From Methanothermobacter sp. K4 (GTDB lineage: Archaea; Methanobacteriota; Methanobacteria; Methanobacteriales; Methanothermobacteraceae), in the NCBI RefSeq assembly GCF_022014235.1, contig NZ_JAKLTD010000001.1:624624-688623 (forward strand): a stretch of 64,000 bases of DNA, written 5' to 3'. Under the pieces are notes generated by a model. That model was not told where the DNA came from. It worked only from the letters and a program-made list of their open reading frames with translations, and did no database searches. Below, piece by piece: positions 20,016 through 29,283 of this stretch; position 1 is the stretch's first letter; each line of letters opens with the position of its first letter. The translations under genes were made by a program, and so were the position numbers.

Positions 20016-21236
20016 TTAGTGGGGTGCGGACTCCTCAAGCACCCTCACAGCAGGCAGTTCTTCACCTGCGAGGAGACTTATACTGGCACCACCACCACTG
20101 CTTATGTGCCCTATCTTATCCTCAAAGCCCATTTTGGCAGCTGCAGCGGCAAGGTGGCCCCCACCTATTATTGAGAAACCCTCAGATGAGGAGATGGCAT
20201 TGAGTATATCCTCGGTTCCTATGCTGAATTCAGGGTTTTCAAATACACCTGCAGGACCATTTGCAAACAGGGTTCTGGCCTCACGTATCCTCTCAGCATA
20301 AAGTTTTATTGTCTCCATACCTATATCCTGTATGGGGTGGTTGGGTATCCTTTTCACAGGCACATCCACACGTTTTCCATCCCGGCTGATTGCAACATCA
20401 ATGGGAACCAGTATCTTCTCAGGGAACCTCTTTTTCAGCTTCTTCGCCACCTTTATGAAGTCACAGTAGCCCCTGTTTCTGATGAACTCCATGTTCACCT
20501 TCCCGATTTTAACACCACAGCCTGCAAGGAATATGTTGGCAACAAGGCCCGTTGTGAGTACAAGGTCTGCACTGCCATTTTCAAGGACATTCTTCATGAC
20601 CATGATGGAGTCATCCACCTTCACACCACCCAGCACATAGACACAGGGTCTTTCAACATTTTCAAGGGCGCTCCTGAGTGTTCTGAGTTCACGCTCCATG
20701 ACCCTCCCCGCCGCTGATGGTACCCGCAGGGCAAAGCCCACCAGTGATGGCTGTGATCTGTGGGCAGCTGCAAAGGCGTCGTTGATGAAGTAATCAATGA
20801 GGGGTGTGAGTTTCCTCACAAGGTGGGTTTCAGCCTGTTCCACAGGGTCCCTCTTAAGCACCTCCTCTGAGTAGAACCTTACATTCTCGAGGAGAAGTAT
20901 CTCGCCGTTCCTGAGCTCTCTGATGTTCTCCCTTGCTGCGGATCCGAATATGTCCTCCACGTACCTGACAGGCCTTCCAAGTATCTCTGAGAGTTTATGG
21001 GAGTGCTGTTCAAGGGTTGTGAAGTCCTTCTTTCCTGGCCTGCTCTGATGGGCCATTATGACTGTCCTGGCACCCCTATCTGAAAGCTCCCTTATGGTTT
21101 CTGCATGGAGCCTCATCCTTGTGTCATCGAGTATTGAGCCGCTCTGGGGATCCACCGGCGAGTTTATGTCAACACGTACAAGAACAGTTTTCCCCTCAAC
21201 CTCAAGGTCATCCATGGTTCTGAATCTGAAGGACAC
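20016..21236 (-). CDS. pgk: phosphoglycerate kinase
   Basis: A 406-residue glycolytic/gluconeogenic kinase (3-phosphoglycerate + ATP to 1,3-bisphosphoglycerate). VLVRVDINSPVD and the N-domain substrate segment GRPGKKDF-like SRPGKKDFTTLEQHS are present, with EILLLENVRFYSEE, YVLGGVKVDDSIMVMKN and the nucleotide-site glycine pair IIGGGHLAAAAAKMGF. GTG start behind GGTGAT. It lies 10 bp after tpiA, so the two are one operon. Confidence 0.98.
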   Translation of the reverse strand: MSFRFRTMDDLEVEGKTVLVRVDINSPVDPQSGSILDDTRMRLHAETIRELSDRGARTVIMAHQSRPGKKDFTTLEQHSHKLSEILGRPVRYVEDIFGSAARENIRELRNGEILLLENVRFYSEEVLKRDPVEQAETHLVRKLTPLIDYFINDAFAAAHRSQPSLVGFALRVPSAAGRVMERELRTLRSALENVERPCVYVLGGVKVDDSIMVMKNVLENGSADLVLTTGLVANIFLAGCGVKIGKVNMEFIRNRGYCDFIKVAKKLKKRFPEKILVPIDVAISRDGKRVDVPVKRIPNHPIQDIGMETIKLYAERIREARTLFANGPAGVFENPEFSIGTEDILNAISSSEGFSIIGGGHLAAAAAKMGFEDKIGHISSGGGASISLLAGEELPAVRVLEESAPH

Positions 21237-21246
21237 AGGATCACCG

Positions 21247-21948
<702 letters not shown>

Positions 21949-22015
21949 TCATAGGTATGGTTGATGTTTTATAAAAATATGCCATCCCTGGTTTTTTGCC
22001 GGGACTTTTCTTTTG

Positions 22016-22090
22016 GGAATAAAAAAGCAGGTAACAGATGATTTTTTCAGGCTTTCAGAGAAATTGCTACCGGGAATAAAAAAGGTAGTA
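22016..22090 (-). terminator. two oligo-T tracts after the transglutaminase gene
   Basis: On the minus strand two copies of CTTTTTTATTCCC occur just downstream of the stop codon (about 22074-22086 and 22016-22028). Runs of T are the normal archaeal intrinsic termination signal, and the duplicated form suggests a tandem terminator before the tpiA promoter. Confidence 0.5.
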
Positions 22091-22099
22091 AACATTATA

Positions 22100-22810
22100 C
22101 TACATGTTGTAGGTCTGCACAACAGTCGTTGCGCGCCCACAGGTCGCAGTATAATGTTTACTTCCATAACGTTTGGTTACCAGTGACGGTTCAAAGCTGG
22201 TCCACCTTTCCTCGGAGTACACGTGCAGCCATCTGTGTCTTGATGATGCAGATGTGGCTCCCTGGACGACCTTCACCTTGTAGCCGTTTGCAGCAAGTTT
22301 CTTCGCTGCCCAGTCAGAGAGTCCCCAGCAGTCTCCGTATCCTGTCCTTTCAACACCCTCAGCGGTGTGAGGACCTCCTGATCGATGGTTGAAGTTTCTG
22401 TTGATGTATGATGCAAGTTTTTCAAGTCCCTCGTCACCCTGCAGATCATCCAGATCTTCGGAACTCGCTGCCCTGGTGTATGCCCTCTTGGAGGTTGTTG
22501 TGTAGGTTGCCTTTGTCCTGTACCTCTTGTGACTTGTGGTTTTATAGGTCGCCCTTGTCCTGTACTTCTTCTTTATTTTGGTGGTGTAGGTTGCCTTTGT
22601 CCTGTACTTCTTCTTTATCTTTTTCTTTGATTTGGCGTAGACCTTACTGTATTTCCTGTACTTTGAGGCCGCATCAACCTTTGGGGTGGATGCTGACTTT
22701 GTCTTTATCTTTTCGCCACCGGATTCCAGAAATTCCATCTGTCCAAATGGTATGGTACTCACTGCTACTGCAAGTGCAAGTAGAGCGAGGTAACGCGAGT
22801 GTCTCTTAAT
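22100..22810 (-). CDS. secreted transglutaminase-like cysteine peptidase with basic repeats
   Basis: The C-terminal half is a transglutaminase-like fold: Cys in GYGDCWGLSDWAAKKL, His in HRWLHVYSEE and an acidic residue in TSFEPSL (Glu where many relatives have Asp). Before it lie about four 14-residue repeats of the type KKKYRTKATYTTKI, strongly basic and Tyr/Thr rich, a likely wall- or surface-binding linker. The first GTG (22762) cuts the protein inside a signal peptide: in frame upstream, KRHSRYLALLALAVAVSTIP follows an ATT at 22808-22810 with GGAGG eight bases away. I therefore take ATT as start (236 residues). Relatives in Methanobacteriales include pseudomurein endopeptidases; that role is inference. 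Confidence 0.75.
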   Translation of the reverse strand: MKRHSRYLALLALAVAVSTIPFGQMEFLESGGEKIKTKSASTPKVDAASKYRKYSKVYAKSKKKIKKKYRTKATYTTKIKKKYRTRATYKTTSHKRYRTKATYTTTSKRAYTRAASSEDLDDLQGDEGLEKLASYINRNFNHRSGGPHTAEGVERTGYGDCWGLSDWAAKKLAANGYKVKVVQGATSASSRHRWLHVYSEERWTSFEPSLVTKRYGSKHYTATCGRATTVVQTYNM

Positions 22811-23337
22811 TTTACCGCCTCCGATGATGGCAGGCTATACCCGCCGGACCTTACCATGGACCTTAATCACATCAAGCATATATATAAACCTTTGTTTCCC
22901 GAATAAGACAAAAAGGCTTATATATGCCTTATTTCTGGATTTGGGAACATCTGGTAAAGAATTGACATTGGTCCCCCAATTCTTTTCTTAAATGTTTTAT
23001 TTCACCCAAAAGGAAATTGTGGCGGCTTAAAAATGATTGAATGGCTTTTAAATCTGTTCAATAATTTTAGATAAAATATTCTCATTTCAAACGCTTCAAA
23101 ACTCTTAAAACAGACTGAAAAGGCTTATGCGTATGAATGGAATTCTAAGAGACCGTTAAGGATCACAAATATTTAATATTGATATGCACACAGGTATTAA
23201 TATTTCAGTTATGGAACATTTGTCTATCAGCTCATGTGACTCCCCATTCAGGATCAATCTTATAATAAAATTATATTACATAAATCAAAACGAAAATTAA
23301 CATTGTATCAGCAAGGATCGTTTGAGATGGGTTGGCA
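22811..23337. other. long AT-rich intergenic region with divergent promoter elements
   Basis: No convincing protein gene lies here. A minus-strand TATA box (TTTATATATATG, about 22877-22889) fits the transglutaminase gene. On the plus strand AAGGC-TTATATAT-GCCTT (22913-22930) is another TATA box inside an inverted repeat, about 410 bp from the next gene. A further TATA-like stretch at about 23258-23275 is better placed for taw1. From about 22990 to 23330 the sequence is much richer in A+T than the genes around it. Confidence 0.6.
22945..22990 (+). ncRNA. possible short RNA ending in a hairpin and T run
   Basis: Downstream of the plus-strand TATA element at 22913-22930 there is a 9-bp stem AAAGAATTG (22956-22964) / CAATTCTTT (22977-22985) with a 12-nt loop, followed by TTTCTTAAATG. 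It may be a short non-coding RNA or a leader attenuator of taw1. This is a structural guess only. Confidence 0.25.
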
Positions 23338-24249
23338 ATGTATGCGGAAGAATCTCAGAGAAGAATGGAAAAAATGGGATACCGTTTTGTAGGTGATAAC
23401 AAACATTCAGCAGTTAAAACCTGCCTCTGGACAAAGAAAAGCTTAATCAATGAGGGAGTCTGTTACAAGGAGAAGTTCTATGGCATCAGAAGTCACAGAT
23501 GCCTTCAGATGTCTCCCAGTGTACCCTTCTGCCAGCAAAAATGTCTTTTCTGCTGGAGGGACCTCTCCTCAACAGAAACAGCGTGGAATGGCCCCTATGA
23601 TGAGCCGGCGGATATAATTGAGGGGGCGATTGAGGCGCAGAGGAAACTTCTCTGCGGTTACTTTGGCAATGAAAGGGCAGATAAGATAAAGGTCATGGAG
23701 GCCCAGGATCCCACGAATGCTGCAATATCCCTTGCAGGTGAACCCCTCCTCTACCCTGAAATGGATGGGCTTCTTGCAGAATTCCATAAGAGAAACTTCA
23801 CAACATTCCTTGTAACAAACGGCCTTGCATCCACCAATCTTGAGGCACTCTCTGTTGAGCCAACACAGCTCTACATATCCCTTGACGCCCCCGACAGGGA
23901 AACCTATGAGAAACTCTGCAGACCCCAGGTCCCTGGTGCCTGGGATATTCTCAACAGATCCCTTGAACTCATACCATCCTTTAACTGCAGGAAGGTTCTG
24001 CGTATAACCGCTGTCAGGGACATCAACATGAAGAAACCCGAAATGTTCGCCAGGATGATAGAAGGGGCCCAGCCAGATTTTGTTGAGGTCAAGGCCTACA
24101 TGTACATCGGGTACTCAAGGAAAAGGCTTGAAATTGACAACATGCCCCTCTTCTATGAGGTTCATGAATTTGCAGATAGCATTGCAGACAGCTGTGGAAT
24201 GGAGATCGTTGACGAGTCAAGGGAAAGCAGGGTTGTTCTCCTGGCGTAG
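23338..24249 (+). CDS. taw1: tRNA 4-demethylwyosine synthase (Taw1/TYW1)
   Basis: A radical SAM enzyme of 303 residues that builds the tricyclic 4-demethylwyosine base from m1G37 and pyruvate in tRNA-Phe. The motif C65-x3-C69-x2-C72 (FCQQKCLFCWRD) binds the SAM cluster; Cys29, Cys42 and Cys55 provide candidates for the second 4Fe-4S cluster. LAGEPLLYPEMDGLL, TNGLASTNLEAL, YISLDAPDRETYEKLCRP and FVEVKAYMYIGYSRKRL match the family. The ribosome binding site is weak; ATG 23338 is preferred to TTG 23332. Confidence 0.95.
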   Translation: MYAEESQRRMEKMGYRFVGDNKHSAVKTCLWTKKSLINEGVCYKEKFYGIRSHRCLQMSPSVPFCQQKCLFCWRDLSSTETAWNGPYDEPADIIEGAIEAQRKLLCGYFGNERADKIKVMEAQDPTNAAISLAGEPLLYPEMDGLLAEFHKRNFTTFLVTNGLASTNLEALSVEPTQLYISLDAPDRETYEKLCRPQVPGAWDILNRSLELIPSFNCRKVLRITAVRDINMKKPEMFARMIEGAQPDFVEVKAYMYIGYSRKRLEIDNMPLFYEVHEFADSIADSCGMEIVDESRESRVVLLA

Positions 24250-24326
24250 TTCATTATTTCTTTTGCTGTGGTTTTATATGGCGCGTATCATGCAATAAGA
24301 GAGCTTTTGATGCTGTTAGCCACAGA

Positions 24327-24373
24327 TTAATACATATAAATATCTCCTCATGTATTAATTAATAACTGGAGGT
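24327..24373 (+). promoter_or_regulatory. promoter with 9-bp inverted repeat before the DUF1002 gene
   Basis: TTAATACAT (24327-24335) and ATGTATTAA (24350-24358) form a perfect inverted repeat with a 14-nt spacer. The TATA sequence ACATATAAATAT overlaps the left arm, so the right arm covers the expected start region. GGAGGT at 24368-24373 is the ribosome binding site. The layout suggests an operator. Confidence 0.5.
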
Positions 24374-24379
24374 ATTGTT

Positions 24380-25240
24380 ATGAGGCGACTTATCATTGCG
24401 CTTGTGATTGCATTCATGGTAACCGCACCGGTATTCGCGGTCTCAGGGTTCTCTGTGACACTCGGGGAGGCAACAGACAGCAACCCCTCATACCGGAATG
24501 CGGTGATGGACTACTTCAAGTCAAAGACAGATAAGGATATCAATAGCGCGAATATAAAGATTGTAACAGCATCTGAGGTGAATGAGGTCTCCAGGGGAGT
24601 TACAGGTCGTGTATATTCGCCATCACAGATACTATCCTGTGCCATGGTTGACCTCTCATACTCAGATGGAATCAAGGTATCTGTGGATACTGGTAAGATA
24701 AGGGTCGTGACCCCTGAGATGTATGCCAGTGCCCTCCGGTCATCTGGTATTGACCGCGGCTACGTGGTTGTAACATCCCCGGTCCCCGCCTCAGGAGAGG
24801 CAGCCCTTGCAGGAGTCCTGAAGTCATATGAGGTGGCTGTGGGTGAAAAGATACCTGAGGAGGCCAAAAAGGCATCTGTTGAGGAGATCTACCTCCAGAG
24901 CAGGCTTGTGAACGAAACCAATGCAACCGGTGATGAGGTGGCACAGCTCTTTGATGAGGTCAAGAACAGGACACAGGATCAGAACCTTCAGAACCCTGAT
25001 GAAATAAAGAACATCGTCGTTGATGTTTCACAGCAGATGAATATCAACCTAACAGAAAATCAGGTTCAGCAGGTTGCAAATTCGGTTTCAGCATCTCAGA
25101 GGGTCCAGGGAAACCTCACGGAATTTAAACAGAGGCTTGAAAGTGTAAGTCAGCAGTTTGGAGGCTCGGGTATCCTTGATCAGATCTATGCATTTCTTCA
25201 GAGCATCTATGACTACATTGTGGGGATGACGTCCCCATAG
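24380..25240 (+). CDS. secreted DUF1002-family protein
   Basis: A 286-residue exported protein of unknown function. The N-terminus MRRLIIALVIAFMVTAPVFA is a clear signal peptide. The body matches what I know of DUF1002, a family found in Firmicutes and a few methanogens: VTLGEATDSNPSYRNAVMDYF, SSGIDRGYVVVTSPVPASGEAALAGVLKSYE. The C-terminal third is Gln/Asn-rich with helical heptad character (FDEVKNRTQDQNLQNPDEIKN and onward). It stands alone with its own promoter; a T-rich stretch follows the stop codon. Confidence 0.7.
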   Translation: MRRLIIALVIAFMVTAPVFAVSGFSVTLGEATDSNPSYRNAVMDYFKSKTDKDINSANIKIVTASEVNEVSRGVTGRVYSPSQILSCAMVDLSYSDGIKVSVDTGKIRVVTPEMYASALRSSGIDRGYVVVTSPVPASGEAALAGVLKSYEVAVGEKIPEEAKKASVEEIYLQSRLVNETNATGDEVAQLFDEVKNRTQDQNLQNPDEIKNIVVDVSQQMNINLTENQVQQVANSVSASQRVQGNLTEFKQRLESVSQQFGGSGILDQIYAFLQSIYDYIVGMTSP

Positions 25241-25378
25241 GCTCTTTTTTGTTTATGGCCCGGTGATCGGGGGATGGCATCCTTTTAGTTACCTTCTTTG
25301 TCCATGGCTCGGTTCCATTAATTCAGATGGCCGCATCGGAGAATGATATATATTATAGGTTAATACAATATCCATATC

Positions 25379-26464
25379 ATGTTTATAGCTCAGAATAACC
25401 TTCAGTTCATACTTGAAGTTGCAGTGATAATCCACGTCGGCATAATACTCCTCTTCAATGTTGTTGCAGTACCTCTGAGTCTTGTGATGTTCCTTGGAAC
25501 GGTAATCACGGTTATACTGGCTCTCATATTCTCATTTGATGCCGCCTTTCTCCTCCTACCGTTCCTTTCACACCATGAGTTCACACATCCCTTTGGTCCA
25601 TTCGCGGTTCTATTCTGGGTTACAATGGTGGCATCGTCAAATCTCCTCACAGAGGCAGGTATAAGGTCAACGTCGGTTAAGAAACTCTCTCTGTTCCTCT
25701 TCTTCATAATAGCCATTGCAGGGGGACTCATGCATCGTTCATTCCTGGTTTTATGGCTCCTTGGGTGGGCTTTTGGGTACTTGCTCATGTCAAAGAGTTT
25801 CAGGAGGAGCACAAGAATAACCAGAAAATCGGTTTTATCGTTCGTCCTTGCAGGTGCAGGGGCATTTGCACTGATGGAGTTCCTATCAAAGGTTCTACGT
25901 AAAAGTGTTCTAAGCCCAATGCTCAGGATCACAAGGCTCGAGGAGAACACCATCCCAAGCCTTTCGCTGGTACTTAAGAATACCATGTTCTGGGGTCATG
26001 TCCAGGGGTCCTGTTACTGGAAATCAGCCTGCCTGGGTGGCGCCGATGGTTACATCACACTTCCAGTCACCATGATACAGAACCTCGGGCTCCCCTACCA
26101 CATATTCTATGGGGTTCTGGTTGTAAAGAAGGACTACATAGACTACATGCTGCCAGGGATATTCGCGGTGGCCTTTGATGCAGGTTTCTTTGGCCTGCTC
26201 TTCCTCCTTGCATGGGTCATGATAGTCACATTCTCTGGACTCAGGGTTCTTAAAAAATATCAGGAGCAGAGGCTCAACGGGAGCAGAATGTACCTGGGAA
26301 GGGAGGCCCTGCTCATAGGATCACTGGCGGCGTTCCTCTCACAGAGCCTCGTGGGTCTCTTTATATTCAACAGGTCCTTTAACTCATCGGCCCTGCTCAC
26401 CTATATAATAATATCCGCCCTTGTAATGGCACATACCGTCACCGTGAAGAGGACCATTCAGTGA
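25379..26464 (+). CDS. polytopic membrane protein of unknown function
   Basis: A 361-residue protein that I do not recognise. It has roughly eight to ten hydrophobic segments: residues about 10-30, 33-58, 75-90, 105-120, 123-140, 150-170, 245-275, 277-295 and two near the C-terminus. A soluble stretch of about 70 residues in the middle contains two cysteines (GSCYWKSACLGGADGY) that could form an extracytoplasmic disulfide. GGADGYITLPVTMIQNLG resembles loops of O-antigen polymerase-type proteins only weakly. TATA-like TGATATATATTATAG lies near 25343-25357. The last six codons are duplicated downstream. Confidence 0.6.
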   Translation: MFIAQNNLQFILEVAVIIHVGIILLFNVVAVPLSLVMFLGTVITVILALIFSFDAAFLLLPFLSHHEFTHPFGPFAVLFWVTMVASSNLLTEAGIRSTSVKKLSLFLFFIIAIAGGLMHRSFLVLWLLGWAFGYLLMSKSFRRSTRITRKSVLSFVLAGAGAFALMEFLSKVLRKSVLSPMLRITRLEENTIPSLSLVLKNTMFWGHVQGSCYWKSACLGGADGYITLPVTMIQNLGLPYHIFYGVLVVKKDYIDYMLPGIFAVAFDAGFFGLLFLLAWVMIVTFSGLRVLKKYQEQRLNGSRMYLGREALLIGSLAAFLSQSLVGLFIFNRSFNSSALLTYIIISALVMAHTVTVKRTIQ

Positions 26465-26536
26465 TGTTTGCGATGACATGGTCCCCCTGTCATTCAACTC
26501 CCATGAGGCTGTGAAGAGGACCATTCAGTGATGTTT
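26444..26536. repeat. 26-bp direct repeat spanning the ends of two convergent genes
   Basis: The same 26 bp occurs at 26444-26469 and 26511-26536, offset 67 bp. Key features are GTGAAGAGGACC at the left and CAGTGATGTTT at the right. Copy 1 encodes the last residues and stop of the membrane protein; copy 2, read on the other strand, contains the stop and last codons of the ferredoxin. It probably arose by a short tandem duplication. Confidence 0.9.
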
Positions 26537-26905
26537 CTTGATTTCCACTCTGAGAAGACTGCTGGGGCATGCCTCAATACATGCCGGAATCAGAACGTCA
26601 GCATCAAGGCACAGGATGCACTTGTCTGCCATCAGATCTTCAAATATTATGCATCCTTCAGGACAGGCCTCAAGGCAGAGCCTGCATCCAACACACCTTT
26701 CAGGGTCAATAACAGGAATCTTATTTATTATCTTAACTGCACCAACCCTGCAGGCCCTTAAACAGGGGGCATCACTGCACTGTCTGCAGAACACCGGTTT
26801 TTCTGTGTACTTCATTTTTTTCTTACCGTGAACCTGCTGGCAGGCCCTGACACAGAGGCCACAGCCTGAACACATCAGTTCGTTCTTGATTACTATTCCA
26901 CCCAT
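26525..26905 (-). CDS. CooF/HycB-like polyferredoxin associated with CODH
   Basis: A 126-residue iron-sulfur protein with 4Fe-4S cysteine sets CSGCGLCVRAC, CRQCSDAPCLRAC, CVGCRLCLEAC and CILCLD...CIEAC, the four-cluster pattern of CooF/HycB/HydN electron carriers. ATG 26905 is chosen: AGGTGA, which contains the cdhA stop codon, precedes it by five bases. It is translationally linked to cdhA, so it probably carries electrons to or from the CO dehydrogenase. CooF does this in Rhodospirillum; here it is inferred from position and cysteine pattern. Confidence 0.88.
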   Translation of the reverse strand: MGGIVIKNELMCSGCGLCVRACQQVHGKKKMKYTEKPVFCRQCSDAPCLRACRVGAVKIINKIPVIDPERCVGCRLCLEACPEGCIIFEDLMADKCILCLDADVLIPACIEACPSSLLRVEIKKHH

Positions 26906-26910
26906 GGGAT

Positions 26911-29262
26911 TCACCTGATTATTGTGGGCTCCTTTACCGGCTCACGTGGCCTCCAGTTCTTTTCCCTCAGTATCTCCATTATCTCATCTTTATGCTTGTA
27001 GGGAATCTCCTTCTCATTCCTTACGAAGAGGTCAATATCTGCGGGTAAACCACCGTAATATTTCAGGTGGAGGTCAACGTAATTGCTGAGCTTCACCATT
27101 CGCCCTCTGGGGGTGTCGTTGGGTCTTATGCACATCTTTGAAGCCATTACAAGGCATTCATTGATACTCTCTGCTGCGTAGGTTAGGTGGGGTGGGGCTG
27201 GTTCAGATGGGACCATGCTGTCATCAGCCCTGTCCCTTATCACCCTTGGGCTGGATTCACCCAGGTAAAGCCTGCGGTACTTTGATGCATGGGGTCCGAG
27301 AACTGCGGGTATACCCCACCTGTTTGCACCTGTGACTATTGCAAATGCCTTCTGGGACATGGCACCCCATCCTATCACACAGACACCTATCCGGTTGAGT
27401 ATGTAATCTGCTATTTCAACGGTGTTCCCCTTCATGGGCACCCTTGCGAATATATTCGCTATTTTTATGGCGCTTCCAATTGCATGGGAGTTCCCGACAC
27501 ATGGTCCGAGGTTGAGGAGCCCTCCCCTGTCGAAGTCTCCAGGGTATTTCTCATAGAGTGTTCTGCCCTCATCATCATGTGAGAGAGCTATATCCATGGC
27601 TGCACATCCTGCTGCAAGTACTATATAGCCCCTCTTAAGAAACTCCTCAGCAATTATCTGCACATCCCTTTCACCTGAGGGGTAGTTGGAGCATCCTGCA
27701 AGTGATATGACTCCTGGTATATCACCAAACACTATCGGGGCACCTACCCTCCTTATCTCTATATCCTGGACCGGTCCCCTGCCCGCCCTTATGAGGAATC
27801 TTTCAGGGGTTTCTCCACGTGATTCTCTTATGATATCCAGGATGGGCACTCCCACAGGGCACACCTCCATGCACCGGCCGCAGGCACTGCAGCCTTCATA
27901 GAGGGTCCTTATGGTGCGGAAGTCACCGTTCTTTGCCTCATTTATTGCCTCCATGATGGGTAGCATTGCCGGGCAGACACGGTTGCATTCTCCACAGAGT
28001 TCACAGTATTCCAGCACTGAATTCAGGTCAAGATCGTCCTGTTTTTTTGGTTTCCTGGATGGCGTGCAGTTTGAATCACAGGGTGAGCACCTCACACAGT
28101 TCACCCTGAAACGGTTTGATGTTTCGGGGTCCCTGCTACGGGTAAGCTGAAGTGCAAGGTTCACAGCGACCGTGGCAACCTTTTTTTCATCCTTTATAAG
28201 CACTCCTGGTATTTTTTCCTGCAGTATCCTGTTTATTATCCTGTAGGGGTTCTCTTCACTCATATCCTCAAGGCCCATACTGCATTTGTCACTTGTTGCG
28301 ATCACAACCATCCCCATCTCACCGCACACCTCATATACATCTGACCGTATGCACTGTTCATCCAGTACAACAACATCTGGAATTCCTGATCTGAGGAATG
28401 TGAGCTGCCTTGATATGGGCCCAACTATCTTTGATGATTCTGAGTACCTGCCCATCTCCATGGCTGTGCAGCAGAGGCCACAGACCTCGATTTCCTCCTC
28501 AACACCGATATCCTCTGCGTAGTCTATTATCTCAGCTGAGGGCGCTATATTGTGTCCTATGCAGAGTATGACTGGTTTTGTACTGTCTATAACGTCCATT
28601 CCAATTTCCAGCATATGTGTATCTGCTTTACCTGTGGGGAGCCCATACTGGTTTATCTGTGCTATCTCAGCCACCTCAAGGGCCATGGTATCTAACATGC
28701 CGGCATGGAGGGCCTTTGACTCGAAATCGGTTACTTCCGCCTCCTGGCCGGTATGAACTGAGGCCATGAGATTTGTGAGCTCCCGTTCTATGTATGTCAT
28801 TATCCTGTCGAGGTCCTCTGGTGTTTCAGGTTCTATACCAGTTACTGTGGTGGATATTGGTGTCTTTATATCTATTGAACTATCATAATGGAGTTCTGAT
28901 GTGGGGTTTTTATCGATAAGGGTGTCCACCAGGTGCCTTGCATGGGCTGCATGGGCTGATGCACCTATAACTGCGGTTGATAGGGCCTCCCTTGCCTGCT
29001 GTTTCTCCAGGTTTATACCGCAGGCACCCTTCTTACCTAGAAGGTCGCATTTGCCGTAGGTGCACATGCAGCATAGGTCACAGAGGGGTGCATAGAATGG
29101 CTTGAAATAGGATAGGAGATTAAGGTCCCATTTTCTAAGCTCATCGTAATCCACAGATACCCTCTTACTCTCGTATGATTTTCTTTTGAGGTATTCGTCA
29201 ATTTCACCGAATTCAAGGTGAAGTCCCTTAACATTTATTATATCCTTTGATGCTCTGGGCAT
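26911..29262 (-). CDS. cdhA: CO dehydrogenase/acetyl-CoA decarbonylase alpha subunit
   Basis: A 783-residue CdhA. N-terminal CDLCCMCTYGKCDL (Cys61-72) and Cys81 bind the B/D clusters. The C-cluster region contains GHNIAPSAEIIDYA, EVCGLCCTAMEMGRY and DEQCIRSDV, and later NLGPCVGNSHA and CVIGWGAMSQK. Two ferredoxin-type inserts CELCGECNRVCP and CSACGRCMEVCP are characteristic of archaeal CdhA. I start at ATG 29262 because GGTGA lies four bases upstream. It oxidises CO or reduces CO2. Beta, gamma and delta ACDS subunits are not in the window, so this locus cannot make acetyl-CoA alone. Confidence 0.95.
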   Translation of the reverse strand: MPRASKDIINVKGLHLEFGEIDEYLKRKSYESKRVSVDYDELRKWDLNLLSYFKPFYAPLCDLCCMCTYGKCDLLGKKGACGINLEKQQAREALSTAVIGASAHAAHARHLVDTLIDKNPTSELHYDSSIDIKTPISTTVTGIEPETPEDLDRIMTYIERELTNLMASVHTGQEAEVTDFESKALHAGMLDTMALEVAEIAQINQYGLPTGKADTHMLEIGMDVIDSTKPVILCIGHNIAPSAEIIDYAEDIGVEEEIEVCGLCCTAMEMGRYSESSKIVGPISRQLTFLRSGIPDVVVLDEQCIRSDVYEVCGEMGMVVIATSDKCSMGLEDMSEENPYRIINRILQEKIPGVLIKDEKKVATVAVNLALQLTRSRDPETSNRFRVNCVRCSPCDSNCTPSRKPKKQDDLDLNSVLEYCELCGECNRVCPAMLPIMEAINEAKNGDFRTIRTLYEGCSACGRCMEVCPVGVPILDIIRESRGETPERFLIRAGRGPVQDIEIRRVGAPIVFGDIPGVISLAGCSNYPSGERDVQIIAEEFLKRGYIVLAAGCAAMDIALSHDDEGRTLYEKYPGDFDRGGLLNLGPCVGNSHAIGSAIKIANIFARVPMKGNTVEIADYILNRIGVCVIGWGAMSQKAFAIVTGANRWGIPAVLGPHASKYRRLYLGESSPRVIRDRADDSMVPSEPAPPHLTYAAESINECLVMASKMCIRPNDTPRGRMVKLSNYVDLHLKYYGGLPADIDLFVRNEKEIPYKHKDEIMEILREKNWRPREPVKEPTIIR

Positions 29263-29283
29263 GCTGTCACCATGTGCCATCAA

